Counted from the first letter of the stretch, positions 46,577 through 57,045 are shown. The stretch is DNA of 64,000 nt from Temperatibacter marinus (GCF_031598375.1 NZ_CP123872.1:1302001-1366000), one strand, 5' to 3'. Notes: a model not told the origin generated them from the sequence alone. Translations and numbers: made by a program.

Positions 46577-47050
46577 ATGTCTCAACTGCCCATTTTTTCT
46601 TTCCAGAGTTATAGTGAACAAGAGACCGAAGCTTTCGCCATACAGATTGGGCGTCTACTTCGTGTCGGCGATATCGTGGCTTTGGTTGGTGATTTAGGGG
46701 CAGGAAAAAGTGTGACAGCGCGAGCAATTATTCGATTTCTTTGTGAAGATGATGCCATGGAAGTGCCCAGCCCAACATTTACCCTCGTTCAAGAGTATCA
46801 GACAGATAAAATGAACATATGGCATTCAGATTTATATCGAATAGAAGAGAGCGATGAAATATATGAGCTTGGGTTTGAGGAAGCCTTAGACCATGCAGCT
46901 CTATTAGTGGAGTGGCCAGATCGATTGCCTGCCGAGTTCCAAGAAGACTGTCTTGTATTCACACTGAAGAATGATCCAAAAGATAAAAGCCGGCACATTT
47001 CCCTATACGGTAATCAGCAGTGGCAAAAACGCCTTGAAAAGAGAAAATAA
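46577..47050 (+). CDS. tsaE: tRNA threonylcarbamoyladenosine biosynthesis ATPase TsaE
   Basis: 157 residues. Walker A is GDLGAGKSVTAR, followed by the family motifs SPTFTLVQEY and HSDLYRI, then LGFEEAL. TsaE cycles the TsaB-TsaD complex that makes t6A37 in tRNAs reading ANN codons. It overlaps the next gene by one base (TAATG). The partners tsaB/tsaD are not in this window. Confidence 0.95.
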   Translation: MSQLPIFSFQSYSEQETEAFAIQIGRLLRVGDIVALVGDLGAGKSVTARAIIRFLCEDDAMEVPSPTFTLVQEYQTDKMNIWHSDLYRIEESDEIYELGFEEALDHAALLVEWPDRLPAEFQEDCLVFTLKNDPKDKSRHISLYGNQQWQKRLEKRK

Positions 47051-48795
47051 TGACACAGAGATTGCGGGAAAAACGGGATCAGATCATTGATGATTTTTTG
47101 CAACAAAATGGAATGTCGGGTTGGCAGCGTAAAGTCATCGCTGGGGATGCTTCATTTCGTCGTTATGAACGCCTTAAGAAGGGTGAGCAGTCTCTTATTC
47201 TAATGGATGCACCGCCGCCCATTGAATCCGTAATCGCTTTTCTTCAAGTTACAGATATACTGCAATCTTGCGGTTCTGATAAAATTATTACTCCTAAAAT
47301 CATCGCAAAAGATGAAGCACTAGGCCTATTAGTTCTGTCAGATTTTGGGTCGGATGTTTTGAAAAAGGCCGTAGAAGGGTCACCGGAAAGAGAAAAGAGA
47401 CTGTATTTGAAAGCAATTTCTATACTCTCAGATTTGCACAAAGAAGACCCCGCTGAAGCTCTCCCTGAGTATGACGAAGCCCTGTACCACCGAGAGGTTT
47501 CACTCTTTGCAGACTGGTATATGCCTGCAATATTTGGTGATTATAGAGGAAGAGACGCTTTTTTTAAATCTCTTGAACCAGCGTTGAAATTTCTTTCTCA
47601 AACCCCGTTTCAGAAGAAAATTGTCTTGAGAGACTATCATGCTGAAAACTTAATGGTTTTGGAGGCTGATCATTTGGGACAGCTGGACTATCAAGACGCC
47701 GTCATAGGACACCCTGCTTATGATTTGGTTTCCTTAACGCAAGATGCCCGGCGGATTGTTTCACCAGACTTAGAAGAAGCCTGCCTTCGTCAGTATTTAT
47801 CAAATTATACAGGAAATGAGCAGGAATTCCGGACGTTTTATGCCATTCTTGGTGCACAGAGGTCTCTAAAAATTATAGGAATTTTTTACAGACTGTTTCT
47901 GAGAGACCAAAAAGAGGATTATTTGCCCTATATTTCTCATGTGTGGCAAATGGTGGAACGGAATTTACAGGCGCCCATCCTCAAGCCCTTGAGGGATTTT
48001 CTAGAGCAATATATCCCGCAACAGCGCAGAAAGGCAGTCGCTGATAGTAACATGATCAGAGATAAGTTTCCCATAGGGACCAACGCCATGATTATGGCTG
48101 CAGGGAAAGGAACACGGATGGGGGAGTTGTCCCATCATACTCCTAAACCTTTGGTTCAGGTGAATGGTATTTCATTATTGGATAGAGCCATGGACCATTG
48201 CTTTCATGCCGGCGTTCAAAGGGTGGTCGTCAATGTCCATCATTTGGCTAGTCAAATCGAAACAGCACTAGAAAATCGCCCGATTGGTCCACAGGTGTTA
48301 CTGTCTGACGAACGAGAGGCTCTATTAGAGACAGGGGGCGGGGTGATGAAAGCTCTTCCTTTGTTAGGGAAAGATCCTTTTTATGTTATCAATAGCGATG
48401 CCCTCTGGATTGATACAGGAGAGAGACAGCTTCTGCAGCAATTGGCTGCTGATTTTGACGAGTCACGGATGGATATCTGTTTGGCTGTAATGCGTGTGGA
48501 AGAGGCACCTGGGTATGACGGCGTTGGAGATTTGTTTTTCAATGAAGTCAGCGGAGAAGTCGAGCTCAGAGGCAACGCACCTTCGGCCAGTCATATGTTT
48601 GCTGGTGTAAGACTGATGAAAGCAACCTGCTTCGACGGGGAAGAGATTGGGCAGTGGTCTATGCGACGTCTATTTAGAAAAGCCGAGGCCAAAGGGCGTT
48701 TGTTTGGTTCCTTATACAAGGGAACATGGCTTCATGTTGGCGATCCAGACGCCCGAAATGAAGCAGACAATCTTCTTAAAAAGATTGAAGGATAA
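47050..48795 (+). CDS. Fused AmgK kinase and MurU nucleotidyltransferase (peptidoglycan recycling)
   Basis: 581 residues in one frame. Residues 1 to about 335 are an aminoglycoside-phosphotransferase-fold kinase with GDASFRRYERL, the catalytic loop RDYHAENLMV and LDYQDAVIGHPAYDLVSL, matching AmgK. Residues from about 347 are a sugar nucleotidyltransferase starting AMIMAAGKGTRMGEL, with HTPKPLVQVNG and INSDALW, matching MurU. AmgK phosphorylates MurNAc (or GlcNAc) at C1 and MurU makes UDP-MurNAc, a recycling route that bypasses de novo synthesis and fosfomycin's target. I know these as two genes in Pseudomonas and Caulobacter. The frame is continuous and in the usual place between tsaE and addB. 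Confidence 0.88.
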   Translation: MTQRLREKRDQIIDDFLQQNGMSGWQRKVIAGDASFRRYERLKKGEQSLILMDAPPPIESVIAFLQVTDILQSCGSDKIITPKIIAKDEALGLLVLSDFGSDVLKKAVEGSPEREKRLYLKAISILSDLHKEDPAEALPEYDEALYHREVSLFADWYMPAIFGDYRGRDAFFKSLEPALKFLSQTPFQKKIVLRDYHAENLMVLEADHLGQLDYQDAVIGHPAYDLVSLTQDARRIVSPDLEEACLRQYLSNYTGNEQEFRTFYAILGAQRSLKIIGIFYRLFLRDQKEDYLPYISHVWQMVERNLQAPILKPLRDFLEQYIPQQRRKAVADSNMIRDKFPIGTNAMIMAAGKGTRMGELSHHTPKPLVQVNGISLLDRAMDHCFHAGVQRVVVNVHHLASQIETALENRPIGPQVLLSDEREALLETGGGVMKALPLLGKDPFYVINSDALWIDTGERQLLQQLAADFDESRMDICLAVMRVEEAPGYDGVGDLFFNEVSGEVELRGNAPSASHMFAGVRLMKATCFDGEEIGQWSMRRLFRKAEAKGRLFGSLYKGTWLHVGDPDARNEADNLLKKIEG

Positions 48796-48800
48796 TCTGA

Positions 48801-51800
48801 ATGTTTCCGTCGCGGCCTGATATTTATACGATTTCCCCAGACCTCCCTTTCGCTGATACCCTTGCAGAAGGGATGATTGAACGGTTTCAGACAGGGCATG
48901 AATTTGCCTTATCTGACTGCCTTATTCTGGTGCCCAATAGACGAGCTGTTCGATCGGTAAGAGAAGCTTTCATAAAAGTGGCGGGCAGAAAGCCTATTTT
49001 ATTGCCTTCTATCCGAGCCATCGGAGATGTGGACGAGGAAGAGATGGAATTCTTGAGCAGCGACATTGCCTTTGATATCGCTAGCATTCCCCCATCTATT
49101 CGAGCCAAGGAACGCCAATCCCTACTGATGGTTCAAGTCGAGCGATGGATGAAGCTGAACCAACGCATCGATCTTGCTCCGGCTCAAAGTTGGCGATTGG
49201 CAGGCGAGTTAATGCGGTTTATGGATCAAGTCGAAACAGAAGGCCTATCATACGAGGGATTGGTAGATCTTGTAGCTGAAGACTTTGCAAAGCATTGGCA
49301 AATTACTTTAGATTTTTTAAAAATTATTACTAATTTTTGGCCGGCTATTCTTGAAGAAGCAGGGCAGATTAATCCAGCTGCGCGGCGCGATAAACTGATG
49401 AAGGCCCTCATCCGTTCATGGGATAAAAAACCCCCGAAAGGGCCTGTTCTAGTGGCAGGCTCCACAGGGACAATTCCGGCAACACGGGCCTTAATTAAAG
49501 CTGTACTTAAATTAGAGAAAGGCTGGGTCATCTTGCCTGGTATTGATCAAGACATGAGTAGAGAAGCATGGCAAAGTCTATCAGCTCATCCTTCTCATCC
49601 ACAGCATGTAATGCATACTCTATTGGACAGCTTACAGCTAGAGAGAGAAGATGTCCTAGAGTGGCAGGGGACTAATGATATCAGTTTGAAATGTCAATTA
49701 ATGCGTGATGTTATGCTTCCAAGTTCAGCTCTGGGTGAGTGGCAAAATAGCCCCTGGACGAGAGATAAGGCCCAAGCCCAAGCGGCCTCACAAGGCCTGT
49801 CGGTTCTTGTCTGTCCCACCCGACGAGAAGAGGCAACGACCATCGCTTTAATCATGCGTGAAACGCTAGAAATTGCAGGCAAGACTGCTGCATTAGTGAC
49901 CCCGGATCGGTTGTTGGCAACGCATGTTAAATCGATTTTAAAGCGTTGGGATATTAGAGTAGATGATAGTGCGGGTGACCCTGCAACCATCAGTCAAACA
50001 GGAGCCTTTCTCCAACTCTTTGCCGATCTATTTGCCGCAGACTTCTCACCGATAACCCTTTTAGCTTTCTTGCAGCACCCCTTTATGAGTATGGAAATGC
50101 TCCGGTCAGACTATCGTCAATTTGTACGGCATCTTGATCGATATGTTCTTCGCGGACCACGCCCAACGAGTGGTCTTGTCGGCCTGAAAAAATATGCGGC
50201 GCAAAAAACTTCTGATAAACGTCATCCATTCCCTAAAAAAGACTACAGAAGCCTGACTCTCTTCATAGAGCTGGTTGAGCCAATTGCTCTTGCTTTTGAT
50301 CAAGGGCATCGGTTTGCAGATTGTTTAAAAGAATTTATCCGGGTGGCAGAAAAGTTGGCGACAAGCCCTGATCAAGAAGGGGCTGATCAATTATGGCGCG
50401 GCGATGCAGGAGAGGCTTTGGCGATAGCGATTTCTGACATGATCAGTGAGTGCCAGAGTCTGCCTGCTTATCCTGCCTTTGAATTTGCACCGTTGCTGAA
50501 AGAAATGATAAAACGAGAAACGATCCGTCCTAAGTTTGGGGCTCATCCTCGACTCTCAATATGGGGAACAATGGAGGCTAGATTACAGCGCACGGACGTG
50601 ATGGTTTTAGGCAGCGTCAATGAGGGAACCTGGCCGGCAGAAACGCAAGCAGATCCTTGGATGAGTAGAGAAATGCGGCACTTGTTTGGCTTGCCTGCGC
50701 TTGACCGAAAGATTGGCCAAAGTGCGCATGACTTCATGCAGGCGATTTGCGCTGACACAGTCTATATCTCGAGAGCAGAAAAAGTTGATGGCAGCCCAAC
50801 TGTACCAAGTCGATGGCTTTTGAGGCTGGAGGCTCTTCTTGGGTTTTTACCAGAAGCAAAAAAACCTTATCTTTTGTGGGCAGAACAATTGGATCAAGTT
50901 GGGACCTATGAACCGGTTCAACCACCAACCCCTAGACCGCCTGTTTCAGCAAGACCGAGAGAGTTGTCTGTGACACAGGTTGAAACGTGGATGCGTGATC
51001 CTTATACGCTCTATGCGAGCAAGATTCTGGGCTTGTCGAAATTAGACTCTGTGGATGCTAAGCCCAGTGCAGCAGATAAAGGAACCCTCATTCATGCATG
51101 CCTAGAGCGATTCTTAAAAGAGAAGGGTGCTGAAACAGGTCAAGCGGGAGTTGACAGACTTTTATCCATAGGACGAGAGGTCTTTAGTGCTTATCTGTTA
51201 ATGCCTTCTGTCTATGCTTTTTGGTGGCCGCGATTTGAACAGATCGCGGGCTGGTTTGTCGCATGGCAAGAGGAACGCCGAGGAAAAATAAATCCCGTCG
51301 CTATAGAAGAACGGGGCCTTGTTGAGCTGAGAGGGCTGAACTTTAAGCTTAAGGCTTTTGCCGATAGAATCGATCAGACTATTCAGTCGGACGCATATGA
51401 AATAATTGACTATAAGACAGGCCAGCCACCAACCCCAAAAAGAGTGTTAGCTGGGTATGCGCCCCAACTGCCTTTAGAGGGCTTTATTATTCAGCAAGGT
51501 GGCTTTCCCTCGCTAAAACCCGGGCGTATTGCTTCGTTAACATATATTCATTTAAAGGGAGGGCTAGAAGTCGCTGAAAGCAAAAGACCAGTGAAAGATG
51601 TTGAGGGCGCCATCCTGCAGGCTGAGGAAGGACTGCGTCATCTTATTGAAATATTCGATCAAAGGGAAACACCCTATTTGGCTAGCCCGCGGGCTGATAT
51701 CACAGGATATGGTGAATATGATCAGCTGGCACGAGTGAAAGAATGGCAAAATGGCCTTGGTGCCTCCTTAGAATCTATAAGCCGAGAGGGGGATGAGAAT

Positions 51801-51806
51801 GGTTAA
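48801..51806 (+). CDS. addB: AddB, subunit of the AddAB helicase-nuclease
   Basis: 1001 residues. An N-terminal helicase-like half (LVPNRRAVRSVREAF; RRAVRS replaces the Walker A of other helicases), and a C-terminal PD-(D/E)xK nuclease with YEIIDYKTGQPPTP. AddAB resects double-strand breaks and recognises Chi-like sites for RecA loading. It starts five bases after the AmgK-MurU stop and overlaps addA. Confidence 0.93.
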   Translation: MFPSRPDIYTISPDLPFADTLAEGMIERFQTGHEFALSDCLILVPNRRAVRSVREAFIKVAGRKPILLPSIRAIGDVDEEEMEFLSSDIAFDIASIPPSIRAKERQSLLMVQVERWMKLNQRIDLAPAQSWRLAGELMRFMDQVETEGLSYEGLVDLVAEDFAKHWQITLDFLKIITNFWPAILEEAGQINPAARRDKLMKALIRSWDKKPPKGPVLVAGSTGTIPATRALIKAVLKLEKGWVILPGIDQDMSREAWQSLSAHPSHPQHVMHTLLDSLQLEREDVLEWQGTNDISLKCQLMRDVMLPSSALGEWQNSPWTRDKAQAQAASQGLSVLVCPTRREEATTIALIMRETLEIAGKTAALVTPDRLLATHVKSILKRWDIRVDDSAGDPATISQTGAFLQLFADLFAADFSPITLLAFLQHPFMSMEMLRSDYRQFVRHLDRYVLRGPRPTSGLVGLKKYAAQKTSDKRHPFPKKDYRSLTLFIELVEPIALAFDQGHRFADCLKEFIRVAEKLATSPDQEGADQLWRGDAGEALAIAISDMISECQSLPAYPAFEFAPLLKEMIKRETIRPKFGAHPRLSIWGTMEARLQRTDVMVLGSVNEGTWPAETQADPWMSREMRHLFGLPALDRKIGQSAHDFMQAICADTVYISRAEKVDGSPTVPSRWLLRLEALLGFLPEAKKPYLLWAEQLDQVGTYEPVQPPTPRPPVSARPRELSVTQVETWMRDPYTLYASKILGLSKLDSVDAKPSAADKGTLIHACLERFLKEKGAETGQAGVDRLLSIGREVFSAYLLMPSVYAFWWPRFEQIAGWFVAWQEERRGKINPVAIEERGLVELRGLNFKLKAFADRIDQTIQSDAYEIIDYKTGQPPTPKRVLAGYAPQLPLEGFIIQQGGFPSLKPGRIASLTYIHLKGGLEVAESKRPVKDVEGAILQAEEGLRHLIEIFDQRETPYLASPRADITGYGEYDQLARVKEWQNGLGASLESISREGDENG

Positions 51807-54800
51807 AATGTCCCCCGAGCAAGCAATGGCGACGCACCCTGAAACAACCGTTTGGGTTGGCGCGTCTGCTGGTACAGGTAAAACCCATGTCTTAACAGCA
51901 CGTGTATTGCGGTTAATGGTAGGCGGTACGGCCCCAGGCAATATCCTTTGTCTTACCTTCACAAAGGCCGCTGCGGCTGAGATGAAAACAAGGATATTCC
52001 GCGAGCTAGGCGCATGGGCTGTGATGAATGATGTTCAGCTAAAATCAGCTCTGAAAAGACGCGTTGATGAAGAGGCTTCTCCGGAAGTTCTTGCGCGTGC
52101 TAGACGTTTGTTTGCAGAAGTTTTAGACCTTTCTGGTGGGCTGCAAATTCTGACCTTTCACAGTTTTTGTCAGTCCTTGCTGGGTCGCTTTCCTCTCGAG
52201 GCTGGCATTGCTCCTGGATTTGAAGCGTTAGATGATCAAATGGCTGCAACAGTGAAACTTGAAGCAAGAGATCGTGTTCTCAAGAGTAATGTAGAGCAAT
52301 CAGCCTTATCTGAAGTTGCAAAGCGTGTGAATGAAGCTGATTTTGACAGAGTCATGGAAGGCCTGATGCACAAAGGCATTGAGGTTCAAAAACTCTTGAA
52401 ATCACACGGGAAAATTGGCTTGAGATCCGCTTTGCTTCGTCATTTTAATTTTGACCCTCAACAATCAACTCAACTGTTAATAGAGAGTTCCGTCAAGGAT
52501 GAGAGTTTTTCGCTAGAAGGCTTAAAAGAGCTACTGGTTTGTTTCACCAGTGGTAGTAAAAAAGAGCAGGCCATTGCAGGACAGATTGAGAGCTTTTTAA
52601 AAGCTGAGGAAACTGAGCGCACTCGGTATTTCTCTGACTATAAATACGGCTTTCTAACAAAAACAGGAGCGGCGCCTCTTAAAAATATACCAACCAAAAA
52701 AACATCTGAAAAAGCAACGCATTTGGTCGAGATCTATCAGGAGGAACAGGAACGACTTTACGTGCTCAATCAAAAACTACTGACGTTGGAAATGATTGAT
52801 GCGACAACAGCCCTATTAACATTGGGATTTGATCAGATTGATGCTTATAGAACTTTAAAACAAGCCCGCGGTGTGGTTGATTTTGATGACATGATTAACA
52901 GCACTGTTTCGCTTCTTGCCGGATCTGGCGCTGCCTCTTGGATATTATATAAATTGGATGGCGGCATTGATCATATTCTTGTCGACGAAGCGCAAGATAC
53001 CAACGCTAATCAGTGGGATGTAGTGGAAACATTGGCTTCAGACTTTTATTCAGGAGAAGGTGCGCGCGAGGAACAGGTCGGCCAAGACGCGGCAAGTCAT
53101 TTTGCACGTACTGTCTTTGCCGTTGGCGATGTAAAGCAGTCTATATATAGCTTTCAAAATGCAGACCCAAAAGAGTTTATTGCAGCCCGCAGCAGAGTGT
53201 TTAACCGCGCTGAGAATGCTCAGATGGCATATGGCCAAATACCTTTGAACCAGTCTTTCAGGTCAGGAGGCGCTGTTCTAACGCTTGTGGATCAGGTCTT
53301 TAGACAGGGAGGACGGGGCTATCCAGGGGTCACTTCAGATGAGGAGGAAATTAAACATGACTATCACCGTCAAGGATATGCGGGGTCTGTAGAACTTTGG
53401 CCTTTAGAAATCGAAGAAGTAACTGAAGAAAAGTCTGATGCAGATAAAGAGACATGGCAGGCGCCGATAGCTCAGGAAGAAGCATCAGATTCAGAACAGA
53501 AGACAGCTTGGAAAGTCGCCCGTCACATCGCTGACCAAATAAAAAACGAGCATCGCCTTGAAGCGAAGGGGAGGCCAATCAGGCCCAGTGATATCTTAGT
53601 GATTGTGCGTAAACGTTCACGCTTTGTAGAGCAGCTCACCCGGGCCCTCAAAATCTTAGATATTCCTGTCAGTGGCCGAGATCGCATACAGTTGGCATCT
53701 GAAGCCCCAGTTATGGATCTTCTTTCTCTCATGCGGTTTATGCTACAGCCTGAAGATGACTTGTCTTTGGCTGAGGTGTTAACGGGGCCATTCGCTGGAC
53801 TTACACAAGAAGCATTATTCGACTTAGCCTATGAGAGACCCGTCAGTTTGTGGCAACAACTTGTATCGCGGCGCTCAGAAAGACCTGAGTATCAAAAAAT
53901 TTATGACTTTCTGTCGGCTTGCTTGAATGAAGTGGATCGAGGCACACCGTTTGATTTCCTCATGACCCTTCTCAATGAGTTTGATGGCCGTAAAAAATTG
54001 GTCCATCGCCTGGGGGAAGAATGTCACGATGCCCTTGACGAAATGCTGGACATGGCTCTCACATTTGAACGATTAAACAGCCCCTCTCTGCAGTCTTTTC
54101 TTCACGCCTTTGAACAGACGGACGTGACCATTAAACGGGATATGGAGGAGGCTGGGAATAGTGTTCGCATAATGACGGCGCATGGATCTAAAGGATTGCA
54201 AGCGCCAATTGTCTACCTTCCCGATACCACAAGTGTTCCTGAAATAGGGCGCGATACAGCCTTACTAACAAAAGGCTCACAAGAGAGCGCAGAATCGTGG
54301 CTGCTTTGGACCTCTGGTATTAAGAACTTGTCTCTTGTAGATGATTTGAAAGCACAACATAAAATAGAGATGATGGCAGAATATCGACGCTTGCTTTATG
54401 TAGCGATGACTCGGGCTGAGGATCACCTCTTTATTACAGGCTGGCAAAAGAAGCGAAAAATCAGTGAGGATTGCTGGTATGAACTCATTAAAGAGGGATT
54501 TGAAGCGATCGAGGGTTCATTTACGAGGCAAGATTCAGAGGGTGAAAGCTTATGCTTTGCCGTGCCACAAAAGAGCCCTATAGACACCTCTGAAAGTAAA
54601 ACGAGTGTGAAGCAAATTCATGAGGTGCCCAACTGGGCCAAAAACGTTATGCCTGAAGAGCCTACTCCGTCCCGCCCCTTAGTTCCTTCCAGACCAGATC
54701 ATGATGAGCCGGCAGCACGAAGCCCCTTGAGCAGAGTCACGGATCGGCCATTCCAGAGAGGCAACCTTATCCATAGCCTGCTAGAATGGCTGCCAGAATT

Positions 54801-55212
54801 AAGCTCGGACATGCGGGGGAAAGCGACTATTGAATATTTAGCACATCCTGGCCATAACCTAAGTCAAACGCAGCAAAAGAAAATGGGTCAAGAAGTTCTC
54901 TCTATTCTTGAAGATCAAGATTTTGCGGATCTCTTTTCACCTCAAAGTCGTGCTGAAGTCCCCATTGCGGGTCTTCTGTCAAATGGCCATGTGATTTCTG
55001 GACAGGTCGATCGACTGGTTGTGACTGAGGAGTCAGTTAAAATTGTAGATTATAAAACTAATCAGCCAGCCCCGCGTTCTGCCCAGGATGTTCCTGAGGC
55101 CTACCAACGACAGATGGCGCTCTACAGATTGGCCCTTGAAGATATTTATCCTGACAAAAAAGTGAAATGTTACCTCTTATGGACAGATATTCTCACGATT
55201 ATGGAGGTTTAG
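51799..55212 (+). CDS. addA: AddA, helicase-nuclease subunit of AddAB
   Basis: 1137 residues. Walker A is GASAGTGKTHVLTARVLRL, the UvrD-type motifs include LVDEAQDTNANQWDVV, VGDVKQSIYSFQNADP, and VRIMTAHGSKGLQAPIVYLP, and the C-terminal nuclease has VKIVDYKTNQPAP. I chose the ATG at 51799 because GAGAGGGGG lies 6 bases upstream; the ATG at 51793 abuts it. The start overlaps the addB stop by 8 bases, so the pair is translationally coupled. Confidence 0.95.
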   Translation: MVKMSPEQAMATHPETTVWVGASAGTGKTHVLTARVLRLMVGGTAPGNILCLTFTKAAAAEMKTRIFRELGAWAVMNDVQLKSALKRRVDEEASPEVLARARRLFAEVLDLSGGLQILTFHSFCQSLLGRFPLEAGIAPGFEALDDQMAATVKLEARDRVLKSNVEQSALSEVAKRVNEADFDRVMEGLMHKGIEVQKLLKSHGKIGLRSALLRHFNFDPQQSTQLLIESSVKDESFSLEGLKELLVCFTSGSKKEQAIAGQIESFLKAEETERTRYFSDYKYGFLTKTGAAPLKNIPTKKTSEKATHLVEIYQEEQERLYVLNQKLLTLEMIDATTALLTLGFDQIDAYRTLKQARGVVDFDDMINSTVSLLAGSGAASWILYKLDGGIDHILVDEAQDTNANQWDVVETLASDFYSGEGAREEQVGQDAASHFARTVFAVGDVKQSIYSFQNADPKEFIAARSRVFNRAENAQMAYGQIPLNQSFRSGGAVLTLVDQVFRQGGRGYPGVTSDEEEIKHDYHRQGYAGSVELWPLEIEEVTEEKSDADKETWQAPIAQEEASDSEQKTAWKVARHIADQIKNEHRLEAKGRPIRPSDILVIVRKRSRFVEQLTRALKILDIPVSGRDRIQLASEAPVMDLLSLMRFMLQPEDDLSLAEVLTGPFAGLTQEALFDLAYERPVSLWQQLVSRRSERPEYQKIYDFLSACLNEVDRGTPFDFLMTLLNEFDGRKKLVHRLGEECHDALDEMLDMALTFERLNSPSLQSFLHAFEQTDVTIKRDMEEAGNSVRIMTAHGSKGLQAPIVYLPDTTSVPEIGRDTALLTKGSQESAESWLLWTSGIKNLSLVDDLKAQHKIEMMAEYRRLLYVAMTRAEDHLFITGWQKKRKISEDCWYELIKEGFEAIEGSFTRQDSEGESLCFAVPQKSPIDTSESKTSVKQIHEVPNWAKNVMPEEPTPSRPLVPSRPDHDEPAARSPLSRVTDRPFQRGNLIHSLLEWLPELSSDMRGKATIEYLAHPGHNLSQTQQKKMGQEVLSILEDQDFADLFSPQSRAEVPIAGLLSNGHVISGQVDRLVVTEESVKIVDYKTNQPAPRSAQDVPEAYQRQMALYRLALEDIYPDKKVKCYLLWTDILTIMEV

Positions 55213-55268
55213 ATTAAATCACCTAGTCATGATCTATTCTCCCAATCACAATAATCGATCACTGTGTA

Positions 55269-55297
55269 TTGACCTTATGCTCTCCTGCACCTATTTT
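55269..55297 (+). promoter_or_regulatory. Candidate sigma-70 promoter for trxA
   Basis: TTGACC at 55269-55274 and TATTTT at 55292-55297 with 17-bp spacing, about 44 bases before the trxA start. Moderate match only. Confidence 0.4.
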
Positions 55298-55340
55298 GAA
55301 CTCAATGATGAATTTTACGGGTAATGAAAAGGATAAGAAT

Positions 55341-55658
55341 ATGGCTGTGATAGAAGTCAATGATGACAATTTTGAAGATGTAGTTTTGAATGCAGATAAG
55401 CCAGTCGTGCTTGATTTTTGGGCGCCATGGTGTGGTCCTTGTAAAATGCTTGCACCAGTTTTGGATCAAACGGCTGGTGAGCGTGATGATATTATCATTG
55501 CGAAAATGAATATTGATGAAAACCCAATGACGCCGACAAAATATGGTGTCAGATCCATCCCGACCGTGATCGTTATGAAAAACGGTGAAGCAGCGGCAAC
55601 AAAAATGGGTGCAATGCCTAAAGGTCAGTTTGATCAATGGTTGGGCGATAACATTTAA
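55341..55658 (+). CDS. trxA: Thioredoxin
   Basis: 105 residues from the ATG at 55341 (MAVIEVNDDNFEDVV), the usual thioredoxin-1 length. An upstream in-frame ATG at 55269 would add an unlikely leader. The redox site is WCGPCK (C31, C34), with the cis-Pro motif SIPTV and a typical ending. It reduces disulfides in cytoplasmic enzymes such as ribonucleotide reductase. It follows addA in the conserved order and ends in a strong terminator. Confidence 0.97.
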   Translation: MAVIEVNDDNFEDVVLNADKPVVLDFWAPWCGPCKMLAPVLDQTAGERDDIIIAKMNIDENPMTPTKYGVRSIPTVIVMKNGEAAATKMGAMPKGQFDQWLGDNI

Positions 55659-55679
55659 AAGATATATCTCTGGATTGAG

Positions 55680-55711
55680 AAAGGGCGCAGTCAGCTGACT
55701 GCGCCCTTTTT
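55680..55711 (+). terminator. Rho-independent terminator after trxA
   Basis: A perfect 30-bp palindrome, AAAGGGCGCAGTCAG / CTGACTGCGCCCTTT, with further T residues at its end, 22 bases past the trxA stop. Symmetrical, so it may work in both directions. Confidence 0.92.
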
Positions 55712-55815
55712 GTTGGAACGGTCCATCCATGCCCTGCTATGAATTGGGCGCCATTGGATCAAAGGCAAAAATTTACCTGGAAATTGCCCAGTTCCCTATG
55801 AAGGGTAACTTGAAG

Positions 55816-57045
55816 TTAGTTGGTTTTGCGATTAGACATTCTGCGAAAACTCGGACGCTTGCCATACGTTAGGGCGCGCCATCCCCATTCCAGAGGGCCA
55901 TAGACAAAATATCGGAGCCAAATGTGACTATACAAAACTAGAAACGCATATGAAAAAACTACAAAAAGCATAGGCTTTGACAGGCCTACTTTACCAGCCT
56001 GATACAGTCCGAACGGCCCATAATAATACAGCATGAGCATAATGCCGCCGAGTACGTAATTGGTCAGGGCCATTCGTCCCACAGGCGCAAAGACGGGCAA
56101 TATACGCACCCAAAAACGGGACCGTAAACCTAAGACAATCAAGCAAATATATCCGGCTGCGGTTAAAGGTGTTGCAACAACCTGCAAGGCCTTTTGGATA
56201 AGGTCGCTTCCTGAAAATTCGGGCATGAAATAGGCAACGATATCTAATCCAAGACCGAGTGGTAAGACTATGATAAGCCACCGCTTAAAGCCATCCAACC
56301 ATTGATCCGGATTCAGTAACCAGCCCTTGCGTCCAACCCACATACCAATCATAAATCGGCCTAATGCATAGAAAATAAAGCCAACCATACTACCACCCAA
56401 AATCCAGTCACGCATCGTGAAACCATAGAAGTGGGCGATCAGATTTTTATAGCCCCAATCTGCCGCCAGTGCTTGTCGTTCTATAATAGCAGCATCGGTA
56501 AAATACCAGTCACTGTCCAAACTTTCGCGCACGCCGAAAAGCTGAAAAATACCACCAATGGCCAACATTCCGAACAGGGAGAGAGGGATGCCTAATCCCA
56601 CGAGGACACGATTACTCACATCCCGCATGGCGAACAGTATATAGCCTGTTAGGGCATAGACTAACAGGATTTCCCATATGGATATGAAGAAGATATTTAT
56701 AAGAGAAAACCCAAGAAGCACAGTCAGCCGACGTAAGTATATCTGATTAAAGTTATCGCCCCGCGCGCTCAATCGATCCATTTGTAAATAAAAACCTAGC
56801 CCGAAAAGAAAAGCGAAGAGGGTGTTCGCTTTTCCAGACACAAATAATGTTATCACAAAGGCAACATAGGGATCCCACGCAGCATAGGAGGATGTTGCCA
56901 TTTGATCCGCTGTAGAAGCAATGCCAAATAGATAAAATTCACTGAAATTACCCAGAATTACGCCAAATAAGGCAAAGCCTCTAAGAACATCGAGTTCAGC
57001 TATTCTCGCTTTAACATTCACGGGGTTGGCTGTTGAGTTTGACAA
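55816..57045 (-). CDS. DUF418 membrane protein
   Basis: 409 residues, about 10 membrane helices. The N-terminal family motif is IAELDVLRGFALFGVILGN, and the C-terminal part (GRMALTNYVLGGIMLMLYYYGPFGLY, FGPLEW-like YGPLEWGWR) is the DUF418 domain. The family (YeiB and relatives) is of unknown function and distantly related to acyltransferase-3-like membrane proteins. It stands alone, convergent with trxA. Confidence 0.88.
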   Translation of the reverse strand: MSNSTANPVNVKARIAELDVLRGFALFGVILGNFSEFYLFGIASTADQMATSSYAAWDPYVAFVITLFVSGKANTLFAFLFGLGFYLQMDRLSARGDNFNQIYLRRLTVLLGFSLINIFFISIWEILLVYALTGYILFAMRDVSNRVLVGLGIPLSLFGMLAIGGIFQLFGVRESLDSDWYFTDAAIIERQALAADWGYKNLIAHFYGFTMRDWILGGSMVGFIFYALGRFMIGMWVGRKGWLLNPDQWLDGFKRWLIIVLPLGLGLDIVAYFMPEFSGSDLIQKALQVVATPLTAAGYICLIVLGLRSRFWVRILPVFAPVGRMALTNYVLGGIMLMLYYYGPFGLYQAGKVGLSKPMLFVVFSYAFLVLYSHIWLRYFVYGPLEWGWRALTYGKRPSFRRMSNRKTN

